Source: Pseudoalteromonas sp. S2755
GTDB taxonomy: Bacteria > Pseudomonadota > Gammaproteobacteria > Enterobacterales > Alteromonadaceae
Direction of reading: 5' to 3'
NCBI RefSeq assembly: GCF_005886535.1
Contig: NZ_PNDS01000140.1
Coordinates: 16,228 to 80,227, forward strand
Length of the DNA stretch: 64,000 nucleotides
Shown here: in pieces, positions 8,810 through 18,059 of the stretch
Layout: the number at the start of each line of letters is the position of its first letter
How positions within the stretch are numbered: the stretch's first letter is position 1
The notes under the pieces: generated by a model
What the model was told of the DNA's origin: nothing
Databases searched by the model: none
The model's input: the letters and a program-made list of their open reading frames with translations, nothing else
Translations under genes and position numbers: made by a program

Positions 8810-11130
8810 TGCAAGCGTTATTAAATCAATTGGTATACACCATTTTTAGGCATCGTATTACCGTCGTGTCTTTTTTCGTACTGACGACGATATTTTTGGG
8901 CTTCAAAGCCACACAAATTCAGCTCGATGCCTCATTTAACAAAAATATTCCACTAAATCATGAATACATGAAAGTTTACTTGAAGCACGAAAAACAGTTT
9001 GGTGGTGCAAATAGTATTCTTATTTCTGTTTGTGATAAAGATGGTGACATCTTTAATGAGCCATTTTTCACTCAGCTAAAGGCGGTGCATGATCAGCTTT
9101 ATTTTATCCCAGGCGTTAATCGTCCATTGGTAAATTCAATCTTTGCTCCTAGTGCGAGATTCGTTGAAGTAGTGGAAGACGGCTTTGCTGGCGGGCCTAT
9201 TATTCCAGCTAATTTTCAACCCACCGAACAAGGCCTAGCAGTTGTAAAGCAGAACATTGAAAAAGCAAAAGTTGTGGGTCGTATGGTTGCGAGTGATTAT
9301 TCATGTGCCATGGTAACCGCACAGTTAATGGAGACCGATCCGCAAACTCAAGAGAAACTTGATACCTTAGCTTTTGCGCAAAAACTAGAATCTGAGGTCA
9401 GAGAGCCACTTAGCACTGACAAGGTGAGTATCCATATCATTGGCTTTGCAAAGATGGCTGGTGACATTGCTGATGGCGCGAAAGGTGTAGTGCTCTTCTT
9501 TGCATTAGCGATTGCTTTTACCTTTATTATGGTTTGGATGTTTTGTAAGAGCTTTAAGTTAACCTTATTACCTATCGCCTGTTCATTTATTGCTGTGATT
9601 TGGCAGATGGGCTTACTCAGTACTTTGGGTTTTGGTGTTGATCCCATGTCTATTTTGGTGCCTTTCTTAGTATTCGCCATTGGCGTGAGTCACGGTGTGC
9701 AAATGATCAACGCGATAGGTAAAAAAGTAGCGCAAGGGGTAAGCTGCAAAGTGGCTGCTGAAGCGAGTTTTAAAGCATTACTTATCCCTGGTGGCATTGC
9801 TCTACTTTCGGACACCGTTGGCTTCTTAACCTTACTGGCAATCGACATCGGCATTATTCGTGAACTTGCTATTACTGCCAGTTTAGGGGTTGCGGTTATC
9901 ATCTTTACTAACTTGGTGCTGCTTCCTGTGATGGCGTCGTTCTTTGAGTCTGCAAATATTAAGCGACTTGGTGATGGTAAAAACGCCAGCCATGGTATGT
10001 TTGAGGCAATGCGAGAGGCCTTGGTGAAAACCACAGACAAAAAAGTGGCCAGAGTGATTTTACTTATCAGTGCAGTACTGTTCGCATTTGGCTACTGGCA
10101 ATCTGAAAAAATGCGTATTGGTGATTTACATGCTGGTGCACCGGCGCTGCATGAAGATGCCAGATACAACCAAGACACTTTCCTTATCTCTGAGCGTTAT
10201 GCCATTTCTTCTGATATCTTAAAGGTCATTGTCGAAGCAACACCTGCGGCTTGTACTGAACACGATACAATGGAGCGTATTAGTCGTTTTCAATGGCGAG
10301 TAGAAAACTTACCGAGTGTACAATCAGCAGTTTCTTTAAGCTCCGTTGCACAAGCGGTTAATGCTGGGTACAACGAAGGTAACTTAAAATGGCAGACGTT
10401 ACCAAGAAATACCGCTTCATTAGTTCAAGCTACCTCTCGAGTGGAGACAAGCTCAGGACTACTTAACGGTGATTGTTCGGTGATGCCTATTATCATCTTT
10501 ATGGAAGATCATAAGGCCGAATCTATCGACCATGTGATTGCAAAGATCAAAGCGTTTTCAGAAGAAGAGGGAACTGATGACGTTGCTTTTAAATTAGCAT
10601 CAGGTCCAATCGGGGTAATGGCGGCGACGAATGAATCTGTTTCTGAGGCACAAGTCCCTATGATGATTTACGTGTACGGTGCCGTGATCCTGTTGTGCCT
10701 AGCCAGCTTTAGGAGCGTTCGAGCGACTATCGCAGTGGTACTACCTCTGTATGTAGTATCAACGTTGGCTCAGGCGCTTATGGTGCAGCTTGAAATCGGT
10801 TTAACGGTATCGACGCTACCGGTAATTGCTTTGGGTGTGGGAATAGGTGTCGATTACGGCATTTATATTCTATCCTCTATGATGGGACAGCTTAAGCAAG
10901 GTATGCCGTTGTCGGTTGCCTACCGAAATGCGCTTGCTGAACGAGGCAGTGCGGTACTGTTTACTGGTATCACGTTGGCTATTGGAGTAAGCACATGGAT
11001 TTTCTCTGCGCTTAAGTTCCAGGTTGATATGGGTATCCTTTTAACCTTCATGTTCTTGGTAAATATGCTGGGTGCTGTGCTGCTTTTACCGGCAATTGGA
11101 ACGCTTATCTGGTCTGACCAGAAAAAATAA
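8809..11130 (+). CDS. RND/MMPL-family inner-membrane permease
   Basis: A 773-residue protein with the duplicated RND layout: one membrane segment near residues 17-36, a periplasmic domain to about 225 and a helical bundle about 230-375. The arrangement then repeats, with a segment near 415-432, a second periplasmic domain to about 615 and a final bundle to 770. The family motif GVGIGVDYGIYIL lies in the second bundle and FAIGVSHGVQM in the first. At about 770 residues it is the MMPL-like (HAE-3-type) form rather than the roughly 1,030-residue drug pumps. It overlaps the YCF48 gene by one base. It would power the cassette with the proton gradient; substrate and direction cannot be told. Confidence 0.85.
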   Translation: MQALLNQLVYTIFRHRITVVSFFVLTTIFLGFKATQIQLDASFNKNIPLNHEYMKVYLKHEKQFGGANSILISVCDKDGDIFNEPFFTQLKAVHDQLYFIPGVNRPLVNSIFAPSARFVEVVEDGFAGGPIIPANFQPTEQGLAVVKQNIEKAKVVGRMVASDYSCAMVTAQLMETDPQTQEKLDTLAFAQKLESEVREPLSTDKVSIHIIGFAKMAGDIADGAKGVVLFFALAIAFTFIMVWMFCKSFKLTLLPIACSFIAVIWQMGLLSTLGFGVDPMSILVPFLVFAIGVSHGVQMINAIGKKVAQGVSCKVAAEASFKALLIPGGIALLSDTVGFLTLLAIDIGIIRELAITASLGVAVIIFTNLVLLPVMASFFESANIKRLGDGKNASHGMFEAMREALVKTTDKKVARVILLISAVLFAFGYWQSEKMRIGDLHAGAPALHEDARYNQDTFLISERYAISSDILKVIVEATPAACTEHDTMERISRFQWRVENLPSVQSAVSLSSVAQAVNAGYNEGNLKWQTLPRNTASLVQATSRVETSSGLLNGDCSVMPIIIFMEDHKAESIDHVIAKIKAFSEEEGTDDVAFKLASGPIGVMAATNESVSEAQVPMMIYVYGAVILLCLASFRSVRATIAVVLPLYVVSTLAQALMVQLEIGLTVSTLPVIALGVGIGVDYGIYILSSMMGQLKQGMPLSVAYRNALAERGSAVLFTGITLAIGVSTWIFSALKFQVDMGILLTFMFLVNMLGAVLLLPAIGTLIWSDQKK
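11108..11122. promoter_or_regulatory. FadR-like palindrome at the end of the RND gene
   Basis: TCTGGTCTGACCAGA is a perfect 15-base palindrome around a central T. It closely resembles the recalled E. coli FadR operator core CTGGTCNGACC. It encodes the last residues of the RND protein and lies about 220 bases upstream of the NAD-GDH gene, so function is uncertain. Confidence 0.35.
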
Positions 11131-11239
11131 TGTGAATAATTGTGCTCCTTTTTATTTGGTATTGGCGATTTATATCTATTTTTTGTGAATAGATGAGCAA
11201 ACAGCTGAAAAGCTTGAAATGTTTTCGTCAAAAAGGCTG

Positions 11240-11288
11240 TTTATTAGCGTCAGAAAGGTTAGAATTTACCTGACTCCACGCTAATAAA
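11240..11288 (+). promoter_or_regulatory. Long inverted repeat in the NAD-GDH leader
   Basis: TTTATTAGCGT (11240-11250) pairs perfectly with ACGCTAATAAA (11278-11288) across 27 bases that contain a further small AGGT/ACCT dyad. It could be a DNA operator or a leader RNA stem. It is too A/T-rich and lacks a T-run, so it is not a terminator. Confidence 0.45.
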
Positions 11289-11301
11289 TGGCTGTACAAA
11301 T

Positions 11302-11329
11302 AATCTACCGTTCAAAGGTGGTATAGATT
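11302..11329 (+). promoter_or_regulatory. Hairpin next to the NAD-GDH ribosome binding site
   Basis: AATCTACC (11302-11309) can pair with GGTATAGATT (11320-11329) with a two-base bulge. The stem ends directly before the AAGGA at 11330-11334 that serves ATG 11342. It may affect access to the ribosome binding site. Confidence 0.35.
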
Positions 11330-11341
11330 AAGGAACACATA

Positions 11342-14300
11342 ATGACACAAAATGAAGGCACAGCTTCTGTTATCCTAGATAACGTCTGCAAGCTTATCCA
11401 TAAAAAAGTCCATGCTGACAAAGTGTCACTTGTCGAAACGTTTGCCAAAACCTTGTACAGCAATATGTCTAAAGAGGATTTGGCACATCGTAACGACAGT
11501 GACTTATACGGCGCAGCATTGAGCCTTTGGAATGCCCTTGATAAAAACAAGTCTGACGATGCCGTCATTCGCGTTTTTAATCCTGAGGTTGCAAAGGATG
11601 GATGGCAATCATCGCATACGATTGTCGAGATAATCGCTAAAGATATGCCGTTTTTGGTTGATTCAGTACGCATGGCGATGAATCGCAAAAACATAGTCTC
11701 TCACCTATTACTTCATTCTCCACTTAAGTTACAAAGAAATGATGCTGGTGCAATCACCGCAGTTTCTAACTTAAAAGCAGAACAAGAATCTACGTCTACT
11801 AAGACCGTATTCTTTATCGAAATCGACAGGCAAACAGATGATTCGGTGATCGCTGATTTTACAGCTGAGCTTGAATCTGTCTTAAATGATGTTTCTGTTG
11901 CGGTTGCTGATTGGCTGCCAATTCGCGATAAATTGGTGAGCGTAAGTAAAGAGCTGCCGACCCGTCATTATAGTTGTTCAAAAGAAGAAGTTGCTGAAGC
12001 CGTCGAGTTTTTAGACTGGCTGGTTAGCGACAACTTTACCTTTATGGGCTACCGCCAATATGATTTGACTCCAGTTCAAGGTGACTATGAGCTGAAGCCA
12101 GTTGAAGGCACAAGTCTCGGACTGATGAAAAACTCAGGTGATGACCACAGTCGTTTATTGTCTGAATTGCCTGAAGTTGCGCGCAAAGAAGCACGTAGTA
12201 ACAATTTGCTGATCTTAACCAAGACGAATTCACTTTCACGCGTTCATAGGCCAGCGTATATCGACTATGTTGGTATCAAGCGTTTTGATGATGAAGGTAA
12301 CGTGATTGGTGAAGACCGTTTCATTGGCTTGTTCTCTTCTAGCTTCTACAACAACAGTGCGGTAGATGTTCCGGTACTTAAGAGTAAAATTAACCGTATC
12401 ATGGAGCAATGTGACTTTGCTAAAGGCACACATGCATACAAGGCGGTACTTAATATTCTTGAAACCTATCCTCGTGATGAGTTAGTACAAGCACGTGAAA
12501 GCGAGCTACTTGAAGTGGCAATGGGCGTTTTGCAAACTCAAGAGCGTGACATGTGTCGCCTATTTGTGCGTAAGGATGTGTATGGTCGTTTCTTCTCTTG
12601 TATGGTTTATGTGCCAAGAGAGCGATATAACACAGCGTTACGCCGTGAAACTCAACAATTGCTAGGCCGTGCATTTAAGTCTAGCGACAAAGTAGAGTTC
12701 ACCACCTTTTTCTCTGAATCAACACTAGCGCGTACGCATTACATCGTGCGTGTTGATGACAACAATATAGATTACAACGTGAAAGAAATCGAAAATAACT
12801 TGGTAGAAGCCGCTCGTACTTGGGAAGACAAGCTACAATCAGCACTTCTTGAAAGAACAGGCGAGTCTCGTGGTAACGAGTTAAACCGCAAATACACGAA
12901 TGCGTTCCAGTCTGCATATAAAGATCAAGTTTTGCCAAGCGCAGCAGTTGTAGACATTGAAAAGCTAGAGCAACTAAATGACGACAACAAACTTGAGATG
13001 CTGTTCTACAGACCTCAAGAAGAAGCAACATCGCAGCTTGTTCGTTTGAGTCTGTTCCACAAGGCAGAGCCTATTCATCTATCAGACGTGATGCCAATGC
13101 TTGAAAACTTTGGCCTACGTGTTATTGGTGAAACTCCGTACGCCGTGAAGACAACTGATGGTCAAGTAAACTGGATCATGGATTTCTCTATGCTTATTGA
13201 CAGCAAAGGGATCACTGATTTTGATAAAGTATCAGCACGTTTCCGCGCAGCATTGACTAATGTGTGGAATAACCGCCTAGAAAACGACGGTTTCAACCGT
13301 TTAGTGTTATTAGGTGGTCTAACTGGTCGTGAAGCATCTATCTTACGTGCATATGCTAAATATATGCGCCAAATTGGTGTGACGTTCTCGCAGTCTTACA
13401 TCGAAAATACATTTGACCGTTACCCGCACATTGCAGCGATGATCGTTGATCTCTTCGTGAAGAAGTTTGCACCGAAGAAAGTTGCCACTGAAAAGGCACT
13501 TCAGAAGGTTATTGATGCAATCTACCTTGAGCTTGAAAACGTAGCGAACTTAGATGATGACCGTATCATGCGTTTGTACGTTGATATGATCAATGCAACG
13601 CTGCGAACTAACTTCTATCAAAAAGAAGCAGACGGCACGAACAAGTCGTACACGTCATTCAAGATCCAGCCAAGTGCAGTGCCAGATATGCCATTGCCAT
13701 TACCAGCGTTTGAAATCTTCGTATACTCTCCACGCGTAGAAGGTGTTCACCTACGTGGCGGTAAAGTGGCTCGTGGTGGCCTGCGTTGGTCAGACCGTCG
13801 TGAGGATTTCCGCACAGAAGTACTTGGCTTAGTCAAAGCACAGCAGGTTAAGAATACGGTTATCGTACCTGTGGGTTCTAAAGGCGGTTTTGTTTGTAAA
13901 CAACTTCCAACTGAACGTGAAGCATTCTTCAAAGAAGGCCAAGAGTGTTACAAGATCTTCATCCGTGGTCTACTAGACATCACAGATAACATCGTACATG
14001 GTGACATTGTGCCGCCGGTGGATGTTGTACGTCACGACGAAGATGACCCATACCTAGTTGTCGCAGCAGATAAGGGGACAGCTACCTTCTCTGATATCGC
14101 AAACGGCATCGCTGAGTCTTACAACTTCTGGTTGGGAGATGCGTTCGCTTCTGGTGGTTCAATCGGTTATGACCATAAGAAGATGGGTATTACTGCTAAA
14201 GGCGGTTGGGAATCGGTTAAGCGTCATTTCCGTGAAATGGACATTGATTGTCAAACAACTGATTTTACAGCAGTTGGTATTGGTGACATGGGTGGTGACG

Positions 14301-16180
14301 TATTCGGTAACGGTATGCTGCTATCTAAGCACATTCGTTTACAAGCGGCATTTAACCACATGCACATCTTTATCGATCCAAACCCAGATGCGGCAAGCTC
14401 GTATGTAGAGCGTGAGCGTCTATTTAATCTGCCACGTTCAAGTTGGGAAGATTATAATAAGGATCTTATCTCCGAGGGCGGTGGTATTTTCTCTCGTGCA
14501 GCGAAAGCAATTACGCTAAGCGCTGAAATGAAGAAGATGATAGGCACTAAGAAGTCGAGCATGACACCAAACGAGTTGATCAAAGCATTGTTGAAGATGC
14601 CAGTTGATTTACTTTGGAACGGTGGTATCGGTACTTACATTAAGTCTAAATCTGAAACTGATGCTGAAGTAGGCGACCGTGCAAATGACGCGCTACGCAT
14701 CAACGGTGGTGAGCTTGGAGCGAAGATCTTTGGTGAAGGTGGTAACTTAGGTGCTACTCAGCTAGGTCGTATCGAGTTTGCTTCAAACGGCGGTCGTATT
14801 AACACCGACTTTATTGACAACGTAGGTGGTGTTGCCTGTTCGGATAATGAAGTTAATATCAAGATCCTACTTAACGGCCTAGTTGCTGAAGGTGAATTGA
14901 CGAATAAGCAGCGTAACGAATTACTGTATTCAATGACTGATGAAGTATCAGAATTGGTACTGAAAGATTGTTACCGCCAAACGCACACGCTTTCGATTAC
15001 TAAGTCTAAAGGTCCTGCAACGCTGAAAGAAAAAGTACGCTTTATTCATGCACTTGAAAAAGAAGGCAAGTTAAATCGTGCAATCGAATTCTTACCAACT
15101 GATGAAGAGCTAGCAGAGCGCGCGGCGGCAGGTAAAGACCTAACACGTCCTGAGCTATCTGTATTAGTTTCTTACTCTAAGATGGTATTAAAAGAGACAT
15201 TAGTTGTTGATGAGATCTCAGAAAATCCATACTACCGTCAGTTGCTAGTGAACTCGTTCCCAGCACCGCTGCGTGAGCGCTTCAATGCTGCGATGGATAA
15301 TCACCCGCTACGTAAAGAGATCATTGCAACGAAACTTGCAAACAATATCGTTAACGATATGGGTCTAAACTTCATGGTTCGTATGCACGAAGAGACAGGT
15401 GCAACGGATGCAGAAATTGCGGTTTGCTACTCAATTGCAAGTGCAATCTTTGAAATGAAGGAAACGTGGTCAGCGATTTCTGCGCTTGATAATAAGATCC
15501 CAGCAGCAGTTCAAACGGAAATGCTATATCAATTACGTCGTACGGTTCGCCGTTCAACGCGCTGGTTCTTGCGCCACCGTGATAAGTCTCAAACCATCGA
15601 GCAAACTATCGCGTTCTTTGCACCAACATTTAAAGATTTAAGTACAAATCTACACAACTACATGGTTGCAAATGAAAGCGAGCAGATCGTTGATAAAGCG
15701 CGCGACCTTGAATCTCAAGGTGTACCAGCTGAGATTGCACTGCGTATTGTGTCACTTTCAAGCTTGTTCTCGGTCATGGACCTAGCGGAAGTGGCGCATA
15801 ACTCAGGTCGTAAGATCGGTGTTGTGTCTAATACCTACTTCACGCTCGGTGCAAACATGGGTCTACATTGGTTCCTTGACCAAATCACGGCTCAACCTGT
15901 TGCAAACCATTGGCAGGCGCTTGCTCGTGCTTCATATCGTGAGGAGCTTGATTGGCAACAGCGTTCATTGTCAGAGGTTGTATTAAACAGCTTTGCTGGT
16001 GATGACAGTGATATCAATGAACAAATTGAACAGTGGATGGATAAGCAAGCAGGCTTACTACACCGTTGGCAGCAAATGTTAACTGAGTTTAAGACGTCGC
16101 AAAGTCATGACTTTGCTAAGTTCTCAGTTGCACTTCGTGAGCTAATGTTACTAAGCCACAACTGCGATACTTCCAAATAA
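11342..16180 (+). CDS. gdhB: NAD-specific glutamate dehydrogenase, large (GDH-180) type
   Basis: Catabolic enzyme converting L-glutamate and NAD+ to 2-oxoglutarate, ammonium and NADH. At 1,612 residues it has the length of the large GDH-180 class (about 1,600). The long N-terminal regulatory half is followed by the catalytic core, recognised by GGLRWSDRREDFRTEVLGL near residue 813, VPVGSKGGFVCK near 843 and AVGIGDMGGDVFGNGML near 978, which is the dinucleotide-binding region. ATG 11342 is preceded by AAGGA at 11330-11334. It is transcribed alone, with a strong terminator at 16197-16227 and a structured leader. It links amino-acid breakdown to the TCA genes found further along. Confidence 0.95.
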   Translation: MTQNEGTASVILDNVCKLIHKKVHADKVSLVETFAKTLYSNMSKEDLAHRNDSDLYGAALSLWNALDKNKSDDAVIRVFNPEVAKDGWQSSHTIVEIIAKDMPFLVDSVRMAMNRKNIVSHLLLHSPLKLQRNDAGAITAVSNLKAEQESTSTKTVFFIEIDRQTDDSVIADFTAELESVLNDVSVAVADWLPIRDKLVSVSKELPTRHYSCSKEEVAEAVEFLDWLVSDNFTFMGYRQYDLTPVQGDYELKPVEGTSLGLMKNSGDDHSRLLSELPEVARKEARSNNLLILTKTNSLSRVHRPAYIDYVGIKRFDDEGNVIGEDRFIGLFSSSFYNNSAVDVPVLKSKINRIMEQCDFAKGTHAYKAVLNILETYPRDELVQARESELLEVAMGVLQTQERDMCRLFVRKDVYGRFFSCMVYVPRERYNTALRRETQQLLGRAFKSSDKVEFTTFFSESTLARTHYIVRVDDNNIDYNVKEIENNLVEAARTWEDKLQSALLERTGESRGNELNRKYTNAFQSAYKDQVLPSAAVVDIEKLEQLNDDNKLEMLFYRPQEEATSQLVRLSLFHKAEPIHLSDVMPMLENFGLRVIGETPYAVKTTDGQVNWIMDFSMLIDSKGITDFDKVSARFRAALTNVWNNRLENDGFNRLVLLGGLTGREASILRAYAKYMRQIGVTFSQSYIENTFDRYPHIAAMIVDLFVKKFAPKKVATEKALQKVIDAIYLELENVANLDDDRIMRLYVDMINATLRTNFYQKEADGTNKSYTSFKIQPSAVPDMPLPLPAFEIFVYSPRVEGVHLRGGKVARGGLRWSDRREDFRTEVLGLVKAQQVKNTVIVPVGSKGGFVCKQLPTEREAFFKEGQECYKIFIRGLLDITDNIVHGDIVPPVDVVRHDEDDPYLVVAADKGTATFSDIANGIAESYNFWLGDAFASGGSIGYDHKKMGITAKGGWESVKRHFREMDIDCQTTDFTAVGIGDMGGDVFGNGMLLSKHIRLQAAFNHMHIFIDPNPDAASSYVERERLFNLPRSSWEDYNKDLISEGGGIFSRAAKAITLSAEMKKMIGTKKSSMTPNELIKALLKMPVDLLWNGGIGTYIKSKSETDAEVGDRANDALRINGGELGAKIFGEGGNLGATQLGRIEFASNGGRINTDFIDNVGGVACSDNEVNIKILLNGLVAEGELTNKQRNELLYSMTDEVSELVLKDCYRQTHTLSITKSKGPATLKEKVRFIHALEKEGKLNRAIEFLPTDEELAERAAAGKDLTRPELSVLVSYSKMVLKETLVVDEISENPYYRQLLVNSFPAPLRERFNAAMDNHPLRKEIIATKLANNIVNDMGLNFMVRMHEETGATDAEIAVCYSIASAIFEMKETWSAISALDNKIPAAVQTEMLYQLRRTVRRSTRWFLRHRDKSQTIEQTIAFFAPTFKDLSTNLHNYMVANESEQIVDKARDLESQGVPAEIALRIVSLSSLFSVMDLAEVAHNSGRKIGVVSNTYFTLGANMGLHWFLDQITAQPVANHWQALARASYREELDWQQRSLSEVVLNSFAGDDSDINEQIEQWMDKQAGLLHRWQQMLTEFKTSQSHDFAKFSVALRELMLLSHNCDTSK

Positions 16181-16196
16181 TCCAGAAATCGCTACA

Positions 16197-16227
16197 ATAC
16201 CCCAGCTTTGACTGGGGTATTTTTTTG
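16197..16227 (+). terminator. Intrinsic terminator after gdhB
   Basis: A perfect 9-bp stem ATACCCCAG / CTGGGGTAT with a 6-base loop is followed by a seven-T run. Confidence 0.93.
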
Positions 16228-16251
16228 TCTAATGCCATTGGCATAATCCAT

Positions 16252-16285
16252 TTAGCTAAAGTCACAAAACGGTGATTTTAGCTAA
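16252..16285 (+). promoter_or_regulatory. Long hairpin in the pyrD leader
   Basis: TTAGCTAAAGTCAC (16252-16265) pairs with GTGATTTTAGCTAA (16272-16285) over 14 positions, with a single G-T wobble, around a 6-base loop. A smaller ATGCC/GGCAT dyad precedes it at 16232-16244. The stem ends 32 bases before ATG 16318 and does not include the GAGGAG ribosome binding site. No T-run follows. Confidence 0.55.
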
Positions 16286-16317
16286 GTCGATTACGTTACC
16301 AATACTGAGGAGCTACC

Positions 16318-17328
16318 ATGTTTTACGATCTTGCGCGTCGTTTTATGTTTAACAAAGATGCGGAGTGGGCACACGATTTTGCCCTAAACAACCTGCGCCG
16401 CTTTACGAATACGCCAATGAGCCTTGCATGGTCTCAATCAGTTCAAGACAAACCGGTTAATTTTCTAGGGTTAGAGTTTAAAAATCCAGTCGGGTTGGCC
16501 GCCGGTCTTGATAAAAATGCCGAGTGTATCGAAGCATTTGCACAAATGGGTTTTGGTTTCATTGAAGTGGGAACTGTCACGCCGAGACCACAAGCGGGTA
16601 ACGACAAGCCTCGGATCTTTCGTCTACCCGAAGCAAATGCGATTATTAATCGCATGGGATTCAATAACAAGGGCGTTGATTACCTAGTCAACAACGTAAA
16701 AGCAGCAAAATACGATGGGATCCTTGGGATCAACATTGGTAAAAATAAAGATACACCGAATGAGCAAGGTAAAGATGACTACATTCACTGTATGAGAAAA
16801 GTATTTGAGCATGCCTCATATATCACTGTGAATATCTCTTCACCAAATACACCGGGTCTGAGAGATCTACAATATGGCGAGGCGCTGGACGATCTATTGC
16901 AAAGCCTAAAAAATGAACAGATGGATCTTATCGCCAAGCATAACAAGTCAGTGCCTATGTTGGTAAAGATCGCACCAGATGTCGATGGCGTTCAGTTAAC
17001 CCAGATCGCAGAATCATTAGTTAATAATCGTATCGATGGTGTTATTGCAACTAACACAACATTAGCCCGAGATGCGGTAGAAAACCTAGAGTACGGTAAT
17101 GAAGCAGGTGGTTTGTCTGGTAGACCTGTTCGTGAAAAATCGACGCATGTTGTCAGCGAATTGAAGCGTATTACCGACGGTAAGCTACCAATCATCGGTG
17201 TAGGTGGTATTGACAGTGCGGAATCTGCAAAAGAGAAATTTTCAGCTGGTGCTGATTTAGTACAAGTCTACACAGGCTTTATTTATGAAGGGCCAGCGCT
17301 TGTTAAAAAGATCGTTTCGTCCTTATAA
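16318..17328 (+). CDS. pyrD: Dihydroorotate dehydrogenase (quinone), class 2
   Basis: Inner-membrane-associated flavoenzyme that oxidises dihydroorotate to orotate in de novo pyrimidine synthesis and passes electrons to quinone. The 336 residues match the E. coli enzyme. The N-terminal amphipathic segment typical of class 2 is present. Asn-Ile-Ser-Ser-Pro-Asn at 172-177 places Ser175 as the catalytic base, the class 2 signature. Phosphate/FMN-binding GVGGIDS and YTGFIYEGP are near the C-terminus. ATG 16318 is preceded by GAGGAG. zapC follows about 120 bases downstream, as recalled for the E. coli pyrD-zapC pair. A long leader hairpin lies upstream. Confidence 0.96.
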   Translation: MFYDLARRFMFNKDAEWAHDFALNNLRRFTNTPMSLAWSQSVQDKPVNFLGLEFKNPVGLAAGLDKNAECIEAFAQMGFGFIEVGTVTPRPQAGNDKPRIFRLPEANAIINRMGFNNKGVDYLVNNVKAAKYDGILGINIGKNKDTPNEQGKDDYIHCMRKVFEHASYITVNISSPNTPGLRDLQYGEALDDLLQSLKNEQMDLIAKHNKSVPMLVKIAPDVDGVQLTQIAESLVNNRIDGVIATNTTLARDAVENLEYGNEAGGLSGRPVREKSTHVVSELKRITDGKLPIIGVGGIDSAESAKEKFSAGADLVQVYTGFIYEGPALVKKIVSSL

Positions 17329-17449
17329 GGATCGGTCATATAACCAAATGATCCAAAACAAAACGTTATTATAAAAAATTTCATCATTGCGTTTTTCGCG
17401 TTATACTCCCACTTACTAGTTGAGCTAATTGGTTGGTGGGAGAGAAGTT

Positions 17450-17977
17450 TTGCAAGCTTCAAAAGAGTGGCAATGGATCCGCTGCACAGAAAGGAACAGG
17501 TTGTTAATTGATTTGGGTGACGAGCTTCAGCTTTGCACGCCTTTTCGTTTGCGCCACCTTACTGAAGACTCCACCGTTAATCCTAATTTTAGTCTCAGCG
17601 AAGCTGAATTTTATCAGAGTGTATTTTCCTACCTTTGCGGTTTTGGTGTTTGGAACGAGCCCAGATGCTGCCAAATCGCTTTAAATGCCACTGCGGCAAA
17701 GTTTCACCTACAACCTATGCAAGCAAAAAGCTGGTTTTTTAAGCCATATTTTGGTGGGGAACCTGTGAGTGAGGCGGTTGTGTGTTTAAATTCTAAGTTA
17801 AGCCGCGGCGAGTTTCTAATTATCGAGCATGATGGTCAGTCAAGTCTTTGTTTAAGCCTAAACGAGCAGTTTATGCTTGATGAGGGAATAGAGCTTGAAC
17901 AATTTCAAGCGATAAAAGTACTGAACGATCGGTTAGCGCCTCTTGTATTAACACATCGGGTACATCAAAGCGCATAG
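17450..17977 (+). CDS. zapC: Cell division protein ZapC
   Basis: A cytosolic protein of about 175 residues resembling ZapC (YcbW), which binds FtsZ and promotes bundling of FtsZ filaments. Supporting blocks are the N-terminal KEWQWIRC..LLIDLGD, the central QPMQAKSWFFKPYF and the C-terminal FQAIKVLNDRLAP, together with the position after pyrD as in E. coli. I chose TTG 17450 as start because GGGAGAG lies at 17438-17444 and the protein then begins like its relatives; an upstream in-frame TTG at 17429 has no such context. Two extra cysteines (RCC) occur in the middle. Confidence 0.85.
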   Translation: MQASKEWQWIRCTERNRLLIDLGDELQLCTPFRLRHLTEDSTVNPNFSLSEAEFYQSVFSYLCGFGVWNEPRCCQIALNATAAKFHLQPMQAKSWFFKPYFGGEPVSEAVVCLNSKLSRGEFLIIEHDGQSSLCLSLNEQFMLDEGIELEQFQAIKVLNDRLAPLVLTHRVHQSA

Positions 17978-18059
17978 CCAAGTTCATCCCATCGTTTTAT
18001 TGACCAGCAATTATTCCCTGTATTAATCTGTACCTAAGTTTGCAGATCTAGGGAACAGA

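Noticed and set aside
14058..14408. Open frame of 116 codons in another frame of gdhB
   Set aside because: Lies wholly inside the conserved catalytic core of gdhB, and the product is not protein-like.
17429..17449. Longer N-terminus for zapC from TTG 17429
   Set aside because: No ribosome binding site at that distance, and the extension (MVGGREV) is the translated Shine-Dalgarno region of the better TTG 17450.
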